This document shows positions 23,295 to 35,070 of a DNA stretch of 64,000 nt, in pieces. Source of the DNA: Laccaria trichodermophora (lineage: Eukaryota; Basidiomycota; Agaricomycetes; Agaricales; Hydnangiaceae). How positions within the stretch are numbered: position 1 is the stretch's first letter; each line of letters opens with the position of its first letter. The notes under the pieces are model-generated. The model made no database searches. It saw only the letters and a program-made list of their open reading frames with translations, and had not been told where the DNA came from. Location: the NCBI GenBank assembly GCA_018417955.1, contig JACTVC010000018.1, positions 186,001 to 250,000 of the forward strand, written 5' to 3'. Both the position numbers and the translations under genes were made by a program.

Positions 23295-23898
23295 ATATCG
23301 CTTGGTTTGATACTTTTGCCGTAAAATTTCGGGATGATGACTGGGAGGGAGGTGGCATTGTCGTATACCTACAATTTTGTATATTAGTGTTGTCGGGGGG
23401 ATGGAATGAAGGCAATACTGGAATCCGGTTAACCTGACGCCAGTCTCAAATGAAGCCATATCTCTTGCGGTCTTCTTCCGCCGTTTGACCATACGGTATC
23501 GTATCAAGCTTTGCGTCTATGTTTGATTTGAAGAAGGGATAAGTAACATTCTCTAAGACGATGGACTGTATTGTCCAAAACACTATCAGCGATACAAAGG
23601 ATGATTTCACTGAAAACACTCACCTTTATGGTCATCTGTGGGTTTGATGGCGATCCCGCCGTTTGCTGTGATGGGGTTGCTCTGGTCGACTTCCCCCAGG
23701 TTCTAGTTTCAAAGTTCCCAGACGAGTAGCTGTAAAGGGCCGCAAAGCCTCCAAGGCTGGATCGCATAGCAGTTTCTGGTAGATCTCAAGCTCGCGAGGT
23801 AAGGCCGTTTTTATAAGAAGTGAACCGTCTTCGGTGGTGAGTACACCAGCGTGCCCGCCTACTTGGGAGTTCAGTGTTCGAGTTGGACCTATCTCCAT
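23295..23898 (-). pseudogene. IPMK pseudogene, unit B
   Basis: Exon 1 keeps QVGGHAGVLTTEDGSLL but has a 4-bp insertion near 23698. Exon 2 keeps FWTIQSIVLENVTY, then has lost part of the inositol-binding motif and frame. The intron 2 donor has lost a base. Exon 3 is cut after about 28 codons, removing the IDFAHT catalytic part. Its intron 1 donor (GGTGAGT) is intact and shows the ancestral state of the mutated donor in unit A. Confidence 0.88.
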
Positions 23899-23996
23899 CC
23901 GACTCCAGTATATGCTTTCGAGGCCGTGTGGCGCTGTGCAGGAACAGGAGTAAAGTTGTTGAGCTTTACCACATTTACCTCCGAGTCGCAACCACA

Positions 23997-24291
23997 ATGC
24001 CTCAGACTCGTCACTCTGGACTATGACCACAACACCTACCTCGCCGTCACCCTCTCTACAGCATCTCATACTCGCTTTCAACCTTCATCGCTGTCGGCCG
24101 TGCACCCCTCCTTGGCGTACCATGGGCAAGTGGGCGAGCTACACGACGTGCAATTATTTGCCGTTCCCAAGGCTGACTGGGATCAGGTTGGAGAAGATAT
24201 TCTGGCTGTTTTGAAGGCCAAGGAGGGTGTTTTGGGTGTTGATGTTCAGGTGCCAAAGCAACGGGTCAAGCGAGGCAGCGATGAGTTGTAA
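23997..24291 (+). pseudogene. 95-aa gene copy, unit B (early frameshift)
   Basis: The ATG at 23997 leads after four codons into 7 extra bases compared with unit A, giving a stop at codon 10. The rest is nearly identical (GQVGELHDVQLFAVPKADWD, VPKQRVKRGSDEL) and open in the shifted frame, so the lesion is recent or the true start differs. Confidence 0.75.
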
Positions 24292-25929
24292 ATTGTGAGT
24301 TTCGAACACTTACATCCTGCGCGAGCCCTACATTCACCACGGCATCAGAAGGCAAGAAACCTGTATAGGATACCTCTCTTGAAAGTTAACTTGCTCGCTC
24401 TTAATTTTGGCTTTCGAGCCCTGACGATCCGGTATCAATTAAGATGTGAGCATGTTCTTTCGTTGCATCAAGCTTTTTTTGTCTCACAACGCTATCTGTA
24501 GGATTTTCACCCCACATTTGGAAAACATAGACGATCATCTACGTAAGGACGCCTACGGTCTGACTGAAGAAAAATTTACCCGTCTACTTACAGATTTTCT
24601 TTTCTGACTTGGCCTTGCAAACCCCTCCATCGTAGAAGAACGCAGAAAAGACTGAAAAGTGACAGTAAGTGAAACCGAATTTGGCTGGTATTTTGTGCAT
24701 GACAATGACAGCCTCTAGCAGCGAACCTCAACAACCATACCGCCTCACGAACGGATCTCAGCGTGCTATGCAGGTAAGTCTTGTCCGCCAAACTCTGCCA
24801 CGTCTGCGCGCTCTCGGATCGAAGAACAGCGACGTATGACCAGATGAGCTCGAAAGTCTGTCTATTGGACCCTTGACGACCTGTTAATCAATAGTGAGCT
24901 ACTTTTCTTCTTGCATCGTGATCACCGAGTTTTTGATCACATACATGTGGAAACAGACGCAAATCGACTGCAAAAACTTCTAATCAACGGTGCGGCTTCT
25001 GACTTGTGTGCGCACCATACGCTCCATTTCCTAAACCGAAACGGGTAGGTAAATGCGAAGAAGCTTGGCAAGTGCTCTGGATTTGACAAGGATAACTGGT
25101 CGCCACGATCCTCAACCTTGCTGCATCGGAAACAGATCCCAAGGTACTTCGTAAGGGCGAGCAATTCCGGCAGAGCTCATTCATGTGCGCCTTGCTTCGG
25201 GTCGTCAAAGAACGGTGTGTCCAGGGACAATCTGACCTAGGGTCCTCCATTTGACGAAAATAACCGGTGCAACTAGGTCTAACAAAGGTATTCAAGCTTG
25301 CGGCTTTGAAGATAAATCTCAACGTGTTTGGTAGATGAGCCTTTCCACGACTCTTCCCCACATCGTAGAGAACGCAGGCAGATGGAATCACGGTATGTCC
25401 ATATGCGGCTTTGAAACAAATCTCAATGTGCCTGGTAGATCCTTTCCGGAGAACCTCCTCCACGACTCTTCCCCACATCATAGAAGAACGCAGGCAGATG
25501 GGATCACGGTATGTCCATACAAACTTGACTGATGTTCTGCGCTTGACACTAACAACCGATAGAACATGGGCCGTTGGTCATGTATGATGGTCAGCTCCTC
25601 GCCCATTGAGCGGATAAGTCGCCCCTTTTCTTTATCAATTCGCGTTTTTCGGCCATAGTTGTTTATTCGTTTTGTGCACTTGAAATGTATCCAAGCCGTC
25701 GATAGTCGGTGTGGTCCGAAAGCTGAGAACATTCTCAGCAGGACAGGCAAAACATGTATGCCACAAATTAAGTTTCCTTTGGATAACCCGGGGATATAAA
25801 ACGGGGGCTTTTGAACCACAGGATTACTGAGCTCTTCGAGGCTGTTAAGTAAGGCCGACAACCCAAGTATTCCCACGTCAGATCGATTGCGACTTCCCCA
25901 ACGAATTGCGACAACCAAGCGACTCTAGC
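24292..25929. repeat. Unit B spacer, with a local ~115-bp duplication at 25320..25560
   Basis: Duplicate of 15573..16968. Between 25320 and 25560 a segment with CTCCACGACTCTTCCCCACA, then GAACGCAGGCAGATGG(A/G)ATC and ACGGTATGTCCATA, is present twice in tandem. No gene. Confidence 0.7.
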
Positions 25930-27078
25930 ATGGATAACCTCATATCCAGGAGCCCAGTCCTTCAAGTCTTCATTGCAAGCGCCATAGTCGTGGCGGGGTG
26001 GGCTGCCTACACAAAGTTATGGTGCAAAAAGACCAGCCCACCCGAAGTGACACCACTGCGACCAGACTGGCATAACATCCACCATCGAAACTGTTACGGG
26101 CGGCGTAGATTGCACGAAATGGACCACAATAACGTTCAACTGAGCATGTTGAGGGACTTCGTCTTGATCTGGAAGAGAGACTCTCCAAACCATGTTAATA
26201 GGGTATGTCGATCGTCATGGGTAGGCAAGTTCCGCGACTAACTGACCCAAGATGCGCGAGTACTTGGGGGGTCGCGAAATGCCTAAGCACCGGCACATCG
26301 CCCCAGAATCCGTCATCGACATGGAAACCTACCGAGCACTCGTAACGCCGAACTACAGAAATGGCAACATCATGGAGTTCATCAACAAGCGGGTGGTTAC
26401 TGATGACAGGAAATTGCAGCTGGTGAGCAATCTCCATCACCTGGTAGCACGAGCTCATTGGAAACTGTTTAGCTCCTGCAAATCGCGCGAGGGCTTGCAC
26501 ACCTCCACAGCCTCGAAATCGTCCACGGAAATCTGTACCCGGTATGTAGGAGGAGAGTCAGGACGTTGTTGCAACTAACTCAACTCCCAGGCCAACGTTC
26601 TTGTAACGGATGATGAGGACATTGTGTTGACGGATACCGGAATATATACCAAGGTTGTGAGGTTGATGCTTTCACCCTCTGGCCGCATCCCCATTCCCGA
26701 ATCGTTTGTATACAAGTCTAACCAAGAGCTTGGTGGAGAGGAAGTGCCGACAAAGAGCGCCGATGTTTACGCTTTCGCGAGCACTTGCTATGCTGTGAGT
26801 AAATTGCTTTGAATGTGGAGGATCGCTGTGACCGGGAGTGACAGATTATTACCGGTCGGGCACCATTTTCTGAAATCGCCAACCCATATCAACGCATTTT
26901 GAAGATCGCCCGGGATGGGCACACGACGCTTCCCAAACCGCTACCGACCAGCACAATGTTGTGGGATCTCCTGATGGAGTGCTGGTCAGCTGAGCCAACA
27001 AAGCGACCGACAATGGACGACATTGTTTACTGGCTGGGAAGGGCCACTCCGAATCGTCGAAGCCTTCTCATCGGATGA
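25930..27078 (+). CDS. Membrane-anchored kinase-like protein (pseudokinase), unit B
   Basis: Exons 25930..26202, 26252..26422, 26473..26541, 26591..26794 and 26845..27078 give 316 aa, all phase 0 with intact donors. Exons 2-4 have the same lengths as unit A (171, 69 and 204 nt). N-terminal anchor: VFIASAIVVAGWAAYTKLW. C-lobe: LLQIARGLAHLHSLEIVHGN, TDTGIYT, SADVYAFASTCYAIITGRAP, ECWSAEPTKRPTMDDIVYWL. HGN replaces HRD and DTG replaces DFG. The last codons read past the unit A stop and add RSLLIG. It is the only unit B gene without a lesion, which suggests it is under selection. Confidence 0.82.
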
Positions 27079-29669
27079 GACATCAAAGAGACTTATATCT
27101 GACGAGCTTGAGACGGACTGAAGGCCGAATGCGATTCCAAATGATTATGTTCCAAGGCCGAATGCGATTTCAAATTATTTATGTTCACGTGTTTTCTAGA
27201 TATATGTTGAAAGAATGCAGGATTAGTTTTTGATCAGAGAATTTGGTCTAGAGAGGAACATTGCCATTCATCATAAATCGGAAGATCATGCACCGTAAAG
27301 GGGCAACTCACAGCTTCTACAGTAACCCCTGGAAGGAACTGGGCTTGATTCTGGATGTCTATAAGACAAGTGTAGAACAAGACAACACTTCTAGAAATGC
27401 GCCGTTGTAATTGACCTGCACAAGGGTAATAAGGGGACCAAGGCAAGAGGATGGACCATGCTTGGAACAAGATCAAAACTCAAGATGGGAGGTACACCTG
27501 CTTGGGATGGTCGACCGTGCGAGTGCAAGTGTGGTGAAACCGTAGAGTACGATGAAGGGGAGATTGCGTGCTCCGCAACCAAGTAGGAAGAACGAAGCTG
27601 ATATCATGCAGAGGGGCGGACAGAGTGAACAATTGCGTCAACTCTCCCTACCCCTCATATCACTCAACGCGTTGTACGTTCAGTTCAACTAATCCTGGAA
27701 CAAGATAGAGATGGCACGTCTGAGATACGAGAGTTCGGGTGTGCGAATGCAAATAGTGCCCTCGCATGGGTCGAGCAGAGTCATCAAAGATGACATCGAG
27801 CCGAGCCATTGCACGAAAGGTGTGAACGGTGTAGTACTGTTTAATTCTAGAGTCGGGTGGGTGTGCGAGACGTGACTTTCCATCATGGGAGATGCGATTG
27901 GCAACTTGACAGAGAAAACGATCTGCAGCAACGCGGACAAAGAAGCCTGTGTCGTATGACTGGAGGCGCTCCCATAGGTACTGGGTGTCATTAATCGTGG
28001 TAAACGGTTGGACGGGGCAAGGATGGGCCGGCAATGACGTACTTGAGATTGTATGACAGTGGTCAAATCTTGCGAGTTTTTTCTTTTTAAAAGGTTCACA
28101 CAAAGTCGATATCATAAAGGCTTGAGACTGACTTTTGCAAGGGGAGTTGCCGAAAGATCAACCCAGCTCGATGAATATGCGACAATATCCAACTTGCGTC
28201 TACTGTTATCTAAAGGGGTCTCAGCGCGGAACGACCGTCCATCAACTATTGGCTTCTATCTGGCATGACAGACTAAAATCAGCTCTGAGGTCAGGGGCGT
28301 CCTTGGAGAGTTTTCCAATTTGACGTGAAACCTCTTTCTGTTTCTCCGCTTACGTTAGTGAGCGGCTCGAAAGACAAAAATGGGAAAAAACGGCACCTCA
28401 TCAATCGTGTCCCAGTTTGTGCAGAACATAGGCGCGCGTCTATGTTGTCTAAAGATGTCCAGGGCGTCAATTTCGTAGTCATCGCTACCCTCCTGGCGCC
28501 ACAGTGTTCCCCAAAAGCGGTGAGGTTGACCAAAATGTGTCCTTTTCCCGGCCCGTTATTCGTAGTCTGCATCGCGATAACACTGGGAGTGGTGTAATAA
28601 AGTTGCAATCATATGTCATGTGATATCCGACAAGAGGTATTGAAGCCTTGAATAAGGGACGGATGACTGTTGAACAGATGAGAACGCTTGATAAAGCCGG
28701 GAGTCAATTCTAGTGACCGAAGTAAGAGGCCAGTGCTCATTTTCAAACTCCTCCGTTATATCGGAATGTAGACATTAGAACGGTCAGAAAATTGAACGTT
28801 GAGCGACAAGATGACTGAGAATGTGCGTCGCATCAAATGGACGATCTAGCGAGTAGCTCCGAGGGTCGACTGGTGATGTTCTTCTGGACCGCTGGGTGAG
28901 AGAGAGTCGACGAGCATATGCGCGACTGGGTCAGATGCGGAGGTGGGTATTTGACGGTGGGCATGATGTGGTGGGAAAGGGTCGAACGGGTTGTGGATAA
29001 CTGAAGTACGTAGATTCTGAATCGATCGCGGCTAAATCTCCGGTTTCGTGCTGTATTGTGTGCCGCTGATCGGGAACTAGTTGTTCCTCATACCACCATG
29101 TCGGGTTCAGTGTCAGCTGCCAAGCGCTGAGGCCTGAGATCTGAGAGCTCAGCACTCAGGCTTGATAAGCGCGCCAGAGGCTGGAAGACCTATGGGTTCA
29201 ATGTGGGTTCCTTGGGTCTGCTTTGATCAAAATGTATCCTAGGCTGGCTTTGAGTACCCGAAGAACGTACCCCAAGTCCTCCACATATTCGGCTTGTCTC
29301 GGCCACAGTGATTGTCATCTGCACCTTTTCGCTGAGGCCGGAGATAAGAGAGCCAGCCCTAACCAGCATCCTTCCTATCTCACCCTGTAAGCTCACACGT
29401 TCTGGTCTTTGAACAGGTTGATCGGTGAGGAACATGGAAATGAGGTAGAATTTGGGTAGAATGATGTTCAGAGATATGTACTAGGATAGGGTCGACAGGA
29501 AGTGAGAGTTGTGTATTACAAAATACATAACTGGAACAAACAACGGTGTTTGCCGAGAGAAGTACTAGTCAGGTTACGGATCTCTTTTACATAACTTTAT
29601 GAGCAACGGCCAACCACCAAAGCAAGAACCAAAGAGCAACGTACCCTGGCTTCCGGGATCGCTCCCACC
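27079..29669. other. Decayed remainder of unit B plus spacer
   Basis: 27230..27600 matches 18386..18600 and 28100..28900 matches 20640..21600; about 1.6 kb present in unit A is missing between them. Minus-strand ORFs here (for example 27660..28115) have no clear partner. 28900..29669 shows nothing I can support. Confidence 0.5.
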
Positions 29670-31205
29670 ATGTCACAAACTAGAGTAGGCGTCTCCATTA
29701 ACCGACGGCTGCGTTGGACCTATGTACCAGGCAATCACGATCTTGTGCGTTCACCACAAGCGCCCACCCCTTCGACCGACAGTGGAAACGGACAATGTTG
29801 GGAAAAGTCAGGCACGCTCGTCGCCTGAGATGCCCATTGCTCCGAAGCCTATTTTTGACCATGCGAAGGGCGGGTCGACACCTAGTACTTACTGCCCAAT
29901 CTCCTCCGATAAGCGCCATTCTGCGGACGCGCAACCGTCCCGGATGTGTCTAAGTATTGGGGGGCAGGAAGTTACGTCTTCCGTGCCGGAGCAGTACCGC
30001 GTGTCGGCTCCTCCGCTGAAAAATCTGTTGGTTCCGCAGTTGTTGCAGCAGGGCACACCCATAACCAAGGTGACCGCGAAGAAGCACAAAAAGTTTATGT
30101 TTCGCTTGGACGCGGATTTGGGCAGATCGTGTGGGAGTCCCTGTCGAAGCAGCAGAAGCTTAGTGAGTGGCTTTTGTTTTTATATTACATGTATAACACG
30201 CGGCTTGGTACTTATCAACTTCCAGTACCGATTGAGTGGTATCGGACACGCGGTATCTCGGCAACCATACCAGCATGCACAGGAATATGAAGATAGGTGG
30301 CTTACGATTATCTACATCCTTGACGGCGCTTATAAGGGCCACATCTCATCGTGGAAACCAAGGACGTGTTCCATATTTGGGATAAGATTCTGCGCGGCAG
30401 GAGCTGTTGGGAATATTGCAGTGAGGGAAACATTGTGGCAGAAACAGCATTGCAAGGGATCAGGAGCTGACGTTTGAATGAAGAGATTGTTGGGCTTTGT
30501 AGGAAGCTGAACATCAATTCGAAGCAGGAAGATGTGTTCGGCTTTTTCATGGTGAGTGTCGAGTGCTTTTTCTGTTACATCATATATTCATGTCCTTGTT
30601 GGTTAGCGAGCAGACACGCAGCAACGCGGATTTCTAGATGTTGATTATTTTCGGAGGTTTGTCAAGATGCTCAAGGCAAGAGTGGAAATTGATCGGTTGT
30701 ATAGGAAACTCAAGGTGGATAGCGGGGGTGTTTTTGATTCCGCGACATTCGAAAAGTTCATGCCTAAGCAGAAGGTGTGCTTGGTTTTTTACAACGCGTA
30801 GTTCACATTCAATTGAGATGAGCTCCAGGCCGGTATACCAAGAAGACCGATTCAGCAACAAGTATGAGTGTCAACTAGTTCACGTCAACTGCGCCTCTAT
30901 CAGCATTCTAAAATCTTCCATACATGCAAATCATGCGCCCTCTCAGAGTACTTCGTCCCGTCGTCTCACAGCACCTACCTAGTCGGACATCAGCTTATCG
31001 GCGATAGCATGATTGAAGGCTACATTCGACCCTTTTTTGCGGAGCTGCAGGAGTGTAGAATGTCAGTTTTTTCTCTCTCGCAGGATCATCAAATGTCGTG
31101 TTCTGACTGGCTCGCGTGTTAGTGGACATTTACGACGGCGACCATGAGCCCATGACCTACCATGGCAAGACATATTTACCTCCAAGGTGGCACTCCCGGA
31201 AGATT
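29670..31205 (+). pseudogene. Phosphoinositide phospholipase C pseudogene (PH, EF-hand and part of X box)
   Basis: Fungal delta-type PLC segments lie in order but in shifting frames. There is an N-terminal region ending LLQQGTPITKVTAKKHKKFM, then the PH domain (FRLDADLG, QIVWESLSKQQK, QEYEDRWLTIIYILDGAYK, TKDVFHIWDK). The EF-hand part follows (LCRKLNINSKQEDVFGFF, RADTQQRGFLDVDYFRRFVK). The start of the catalytic X box comes last: YFVPSSHSTYLVGHQLIGDS with the first catalytic His, and VDIYDGDHEPMTYHGKT with the second. At least four frameshifts or stops separate these blocks, and the rest of X, Y and C2 are missing. Introns are still present, so this is a decayed gene copy and not a retrocopy. 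An active PLC1 should exist elsewhere in the genome. Confidence 0.85.
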
Positions 31206-31649
31206 GCCAGGTGATCAGCAGATTCAGCGTCTATATGCTCCCTTGCTTGTCAATAAAATGCTATGGGATTTTGTATGCTTGGGTTTGGCAACGAAGCTCA
31301 CTTGAAACTTGAAGGCCGAATCGGAGTGTGACGGGGTCACGTTCGCTCCTTGTTGTCGCGTCCGTAGCGAAAATTTGACTGGCCGAATGGAACGAACAGC
31401 GAACGTACCCTTTTTACCCCTCCATTTCTTTTTGTCTAGTTTTCCCTCTTCTCCTGCCAACGTTCTCTCTGCTCCACCCAGACAATTTGCGGCTTAACAC
31501 CAAATTTCACATACAACGGTACGTAATTTTTTTTTTGGCCTGATTCTACACTAACCCCGTCATCAATGTCTTCCAAGTCAGAACTCTTTCTGACGTCGAC
31601 ATACCCATTTTGCATCATCTACGAGCGTCCTACTAGAGCTATAACAGTG

Positions 31650-32290
31650 ACATTGGGTTCCCCAATGGATTTCCGATCTCCGCATCGGCTCTCGCCTCTT
31701 TTGGGCTGACCGCAGTGTTCCCTTGGTGGCTACTGTGTATTTTGCGGACCCTCACTCATGTCCATCGAGGAAGCAATTCCAACGATACCAGCCTTGGTCC
31801 CTACTCTCCTCTGTTGCACAGGTAACAAGTGGACTCCTATGTTAAGGAGCAGTCGGTTCCTGTGTTTGGGGATCAGCCTGAGCTTGCCTGGAAGGAGGGC
31901 GGACTTGCCGACGATCTCGTAAATGTTATGGAGGATAATGCAGTAAGCTGATAGTATTTATTGTCGCATGAAACAGCTAATTTATCTTTTATAGGTTTCT
32001 TCAACTGCCTGAACATCGTGTGTCGCGGATCGCATGAATTTATGGGCGCGACGAGTGGTTTAACATCTATGTCAGCTTCGTTCCACATTCACCGCGCCCC
32101 CAGTTGCCCATAATTCCACGAAAGACGTTCAAACCAATACGGAAACTCTGACGCCGTCAACATCGAGTTCTTCAAGTTTTGCGACGGGCGTGAGGTCCAC
32201 TGTCTACTTCTCAATTACGTCAACTACCAGGACCGGGTTGTGGACGTCATTGGCCCCGTCATTGTCGAAAACGATCTGCCCTCAATACTT
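31650..32290 (+). pseudogene. Coding-like remnants of unknown origin
   Basis: Protein-like stretches such as SRLFWADRSVPLVATVYFAD, QPELAWKEGGLADDLVNVME and VNIEFFKFCDGREVHCLLLN occur in different frames with stops between. Family not recognised. Confidence 0.3.
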
Positions 32291-32449
32291 TGATTAGTTC
32301 ACTCATCAATGCGCTGTCTTCCAGACAATGGAGCGTTTGCGTTGAACCTGGTTCCATCCGACTTCCAGCACTTGAAAGTTTTGGCTAACAGAAGATGGCG
32401 TATATTCAAAAAACCCATGTCAGTTAGTGTTGGTGCTGTGTTGGAATAA

Positions 32450-32680
32450 TGGCTCTGACACGTTGTTGATACCACAACCACCGTGATCAGGCATCGATCA
32501 GGCATGTGCCACAGACTTCTGACTACAACAGTAACACTTACTCCGACTTCATGCTCTACATAGCAGTTCATAGCCACTCTCAACGCTTGTCGCTTTCTCT
32601 TGATCACCAAATTTCTCATTTCACCTACAGGGTTTTCACGGACGCACAGAGAAGAATCAACTGTCTTCTTGCCATTCATT
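32450..32680 (+). pseudogene. Third, diverged trace of the 95-aa gene and its promoter
   Basis: From about 32506 the reading PQTSDYNSNTYSDFMLYIAV aligns with PQTLVYDHNAYLAVTLSTAS of the 95-aa protein, and the upstream bases match the IPMK/95-aa promoter (GTGCTGTG, GTTGTTGA, TACCACA). The initiator is GTG. IPMK itself is not detectable here. Confidence 0.45.
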
Positions 32681-33913
32681 ACATGTACAGTGGTGTATCT
32701 CGTAACACGTTCAAAGTTGCTATAAGAACACTATTCAAGAATATTCATTTTCAGATCGGAGAAGAACATATACTATGATATAGGATAGCTGCAGAATAGT
32801 GTTCTGTGTTTGAGCTACGACCAGGTGTATGCCACAAAAAAAGCAAATCGCTCAAAATGCAGACAACAAAACTGCTCGTTATGTAGATGCTTGACAAACG
32901 ATGTATATTTGGATGTGTTATCAAGTTGTGCGTGGGATGCCTTTCGAATTAGTAGCATAGCATTCTAACAGTCCAAAAAAAATTGTCGTTTATCGAATTC
33001 ATCCCCTCGCCCTCCACTCCACGTTCGTAAAGGCGTCTGAGTGCCAAGTATCAGGCTAACTGTCCCCAATGGTGACTCACAACCATAACTGTACGTTGCC
33101 AGCCCTTGGGCACCGTTTTTCTTTCACCTGGATCCTAGGGGCCACGGCCACCTCGTCGGGTCTCATGCAGCCTCGAAACCCCCCACTGATGCGACATGTA
33201 AGCAGAGGAGGTACACGCTCCACAAAAAGGATTCGATGACGACCACCAAATTTTCCCCTCGAGCAAGCTGCAATTTGTACTCCCAGAGTTCTGCCCTGTT
33301 TTGAGCATTTCCAGTTTGGCAAGATGAAGGACCATCTTATTGTCCCTACTGGTCATGGAGGTCGGTCGAACTTTGACCTTGAGTCATTAAAATGGCGCGA
33401 GGATCCACACTCACTTGCTCCGCTTCACAGAAGATTTCTGTCTCAGGAGATGGATAGATGGGTGAAAGAGGAGGGCAATCATCTAGGGTAGCGTCACTCC
33501 GTTCTTCAGGCCTCAGGCGCACCACCTATTGCTTGTTCGAATGTGTAAATTTGGGTTTTCGAAACCGCGCCAAGGCCAAAGGGACCTGGTGTTTTGTGGA
33601 AATGTGTGCCAGTTTTGAGAGTTACTACAAGCCTGTGTTTTATCATGAAAAGTCGGTGCATCATCGTAGAAAGCACTGACCTTAGTTGTACTTCGCACTG
33701 AACCTCAAGATTTTTCTGGGTTTTGGGTTTTGTTGGCTTTACATTCTGCACTGCGGGTACAAACGGTGACGTTGGGATCTAGCCCAACTTCGCCTTTGGA
33801 TTGGTGCCCTAGAAAAGAAAGGGCTACAAGCTCTAGCTGGTTTAGGCAAATAAAGATTGACTTTACGTTCAAAGGCATTTTGGAGTTGACCACATACCCC
33901 ATCCCCCTCAAAG
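32681..33913. other. Intergenic, no gene seen
   Basis: Short ORFs on both strands without family resemblance. Confidence 0.4.
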
Positions 33914-35070
33914 ATGACAAACTACTCAGTTCTTGACTCTCGAACAGCTTGCGTCGTTGCCTTCTGCCTAGTCCTATCATGGGTTGCTTGGAAGAGTAGC
34001 AGGTTGGGCACTTCGCGGCCCACAGCCCAAAGAGGCGATATCACTCAAAATTGGCAGCAAGACCTCACTGGAAGGCACCAAACCGGAAAGAATCCTCGTC
34101 TGAGAGTACGTCCTTTTGTGTTCTTGACTCGACTTCGTATGGATTTCATTCGTAAGGCACTGAGCGAAAAGGATTCAAACTTGAGGCCTAGGTCTCATGA
34201 TGATCCTTTCAACTTCTTGAATGTGCGTTACCTGCTTCCCATTCTTCAGAGTGCAAAACTTATCTCGAACATACCATCAGTTGGACCACCAGCAAATTGA
34301 GTTGGGGCAGACCTTCGCCGAATGCGCGTGCGCTGGAGCACCTTGCTACAAAAATGGGAACATCATGACATTTTTGAACGCCCGTAACTTAGGAGAAAAA
34401 CAGAAATTGGAACTGGTAAGCATCGATTCAACCATTTGAGCGCCCAAAAAACATCACTTTGCGCAGGTCAAGCAAGTTGCAACCGCGGTGGAACTCCTTC
34501 ATGAGCAAGATATCATCCATGGGAACATCTATCCAGTCAGTAGCTAGTTGAAGTCTTGCCTGATTGACTCCCTCACCCTCGTCCCCGTCTCGGTAGGGTA
34601 ACATCGCAATAACCGATAATGAAATGGCAGTCTTAAAAAATGCGGGAGTCTTTACGGGATTGATCAGGCTGCTGATGCTGCTCCCGTCCTCGAAGATAAG
34701 CCTTCCCCAATCTGTGGCATACAAATCACCCGAGGAGCTACGTGGTGATGACGGTGGTATGATCAATCCGACAAAGACAATGGATGTATATGCTTTTGGA
34801 AGTACAGTCTATGAGGCAAGTTAGTTACGGTGGAAAGAAAGACGGATCTGATTGAAGAAACAGATAATGACCTCTCATCGGCCTTTTTTTGAAACTGGCA
34901 ATCTTTGCCAAGTCTTCGTCAAAATTACTCTCCGTGGTGGGCACACCGCGCTCACAAAGCCAGCAGCCATAGGCTTCTACTTATGGCGACTATTGGAAAA
35001 GTGTTGGTCGCCAGACCCAGCTAAACGGCCAACCATGCGAGAGGTTGTTGAATATCTTGAAAATGCGTGA
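33914..35070 (+). CDS. Membrane-anchored kinase-like protein (pseudokinase), diverged third copy
   Basis: Exon 1 (33914..34105) has a hydrophobic anchor, ACVVAFCLVLSWVAWKSS. The C-lobe exons are clear: one ending at 34415 (NGNIMTFLNARNL), 34467..34535 (VKQVATAVELLHEQDIIHGN; 69 nt as in the other copies), 34597..34815 and 34864..35070 (MTSHRPFFETGN, LEKCWSPDPAKRPTMREVVE). HGN again replaces HRD and the DFG position reads NAG. The intron at 34816 starts GCAAGT, a GC-AG intron. The joins between 34106 and 34252 are ambiguous. About half the residues differ from units A and B, so this copy is older. Confidence 0.72.

Noticed and set aside
29722..30477. Intact 251-codon gene
   Set aside because: It is one frame of a PLC pseudogene; motifs continue in other frames before, within and after it.
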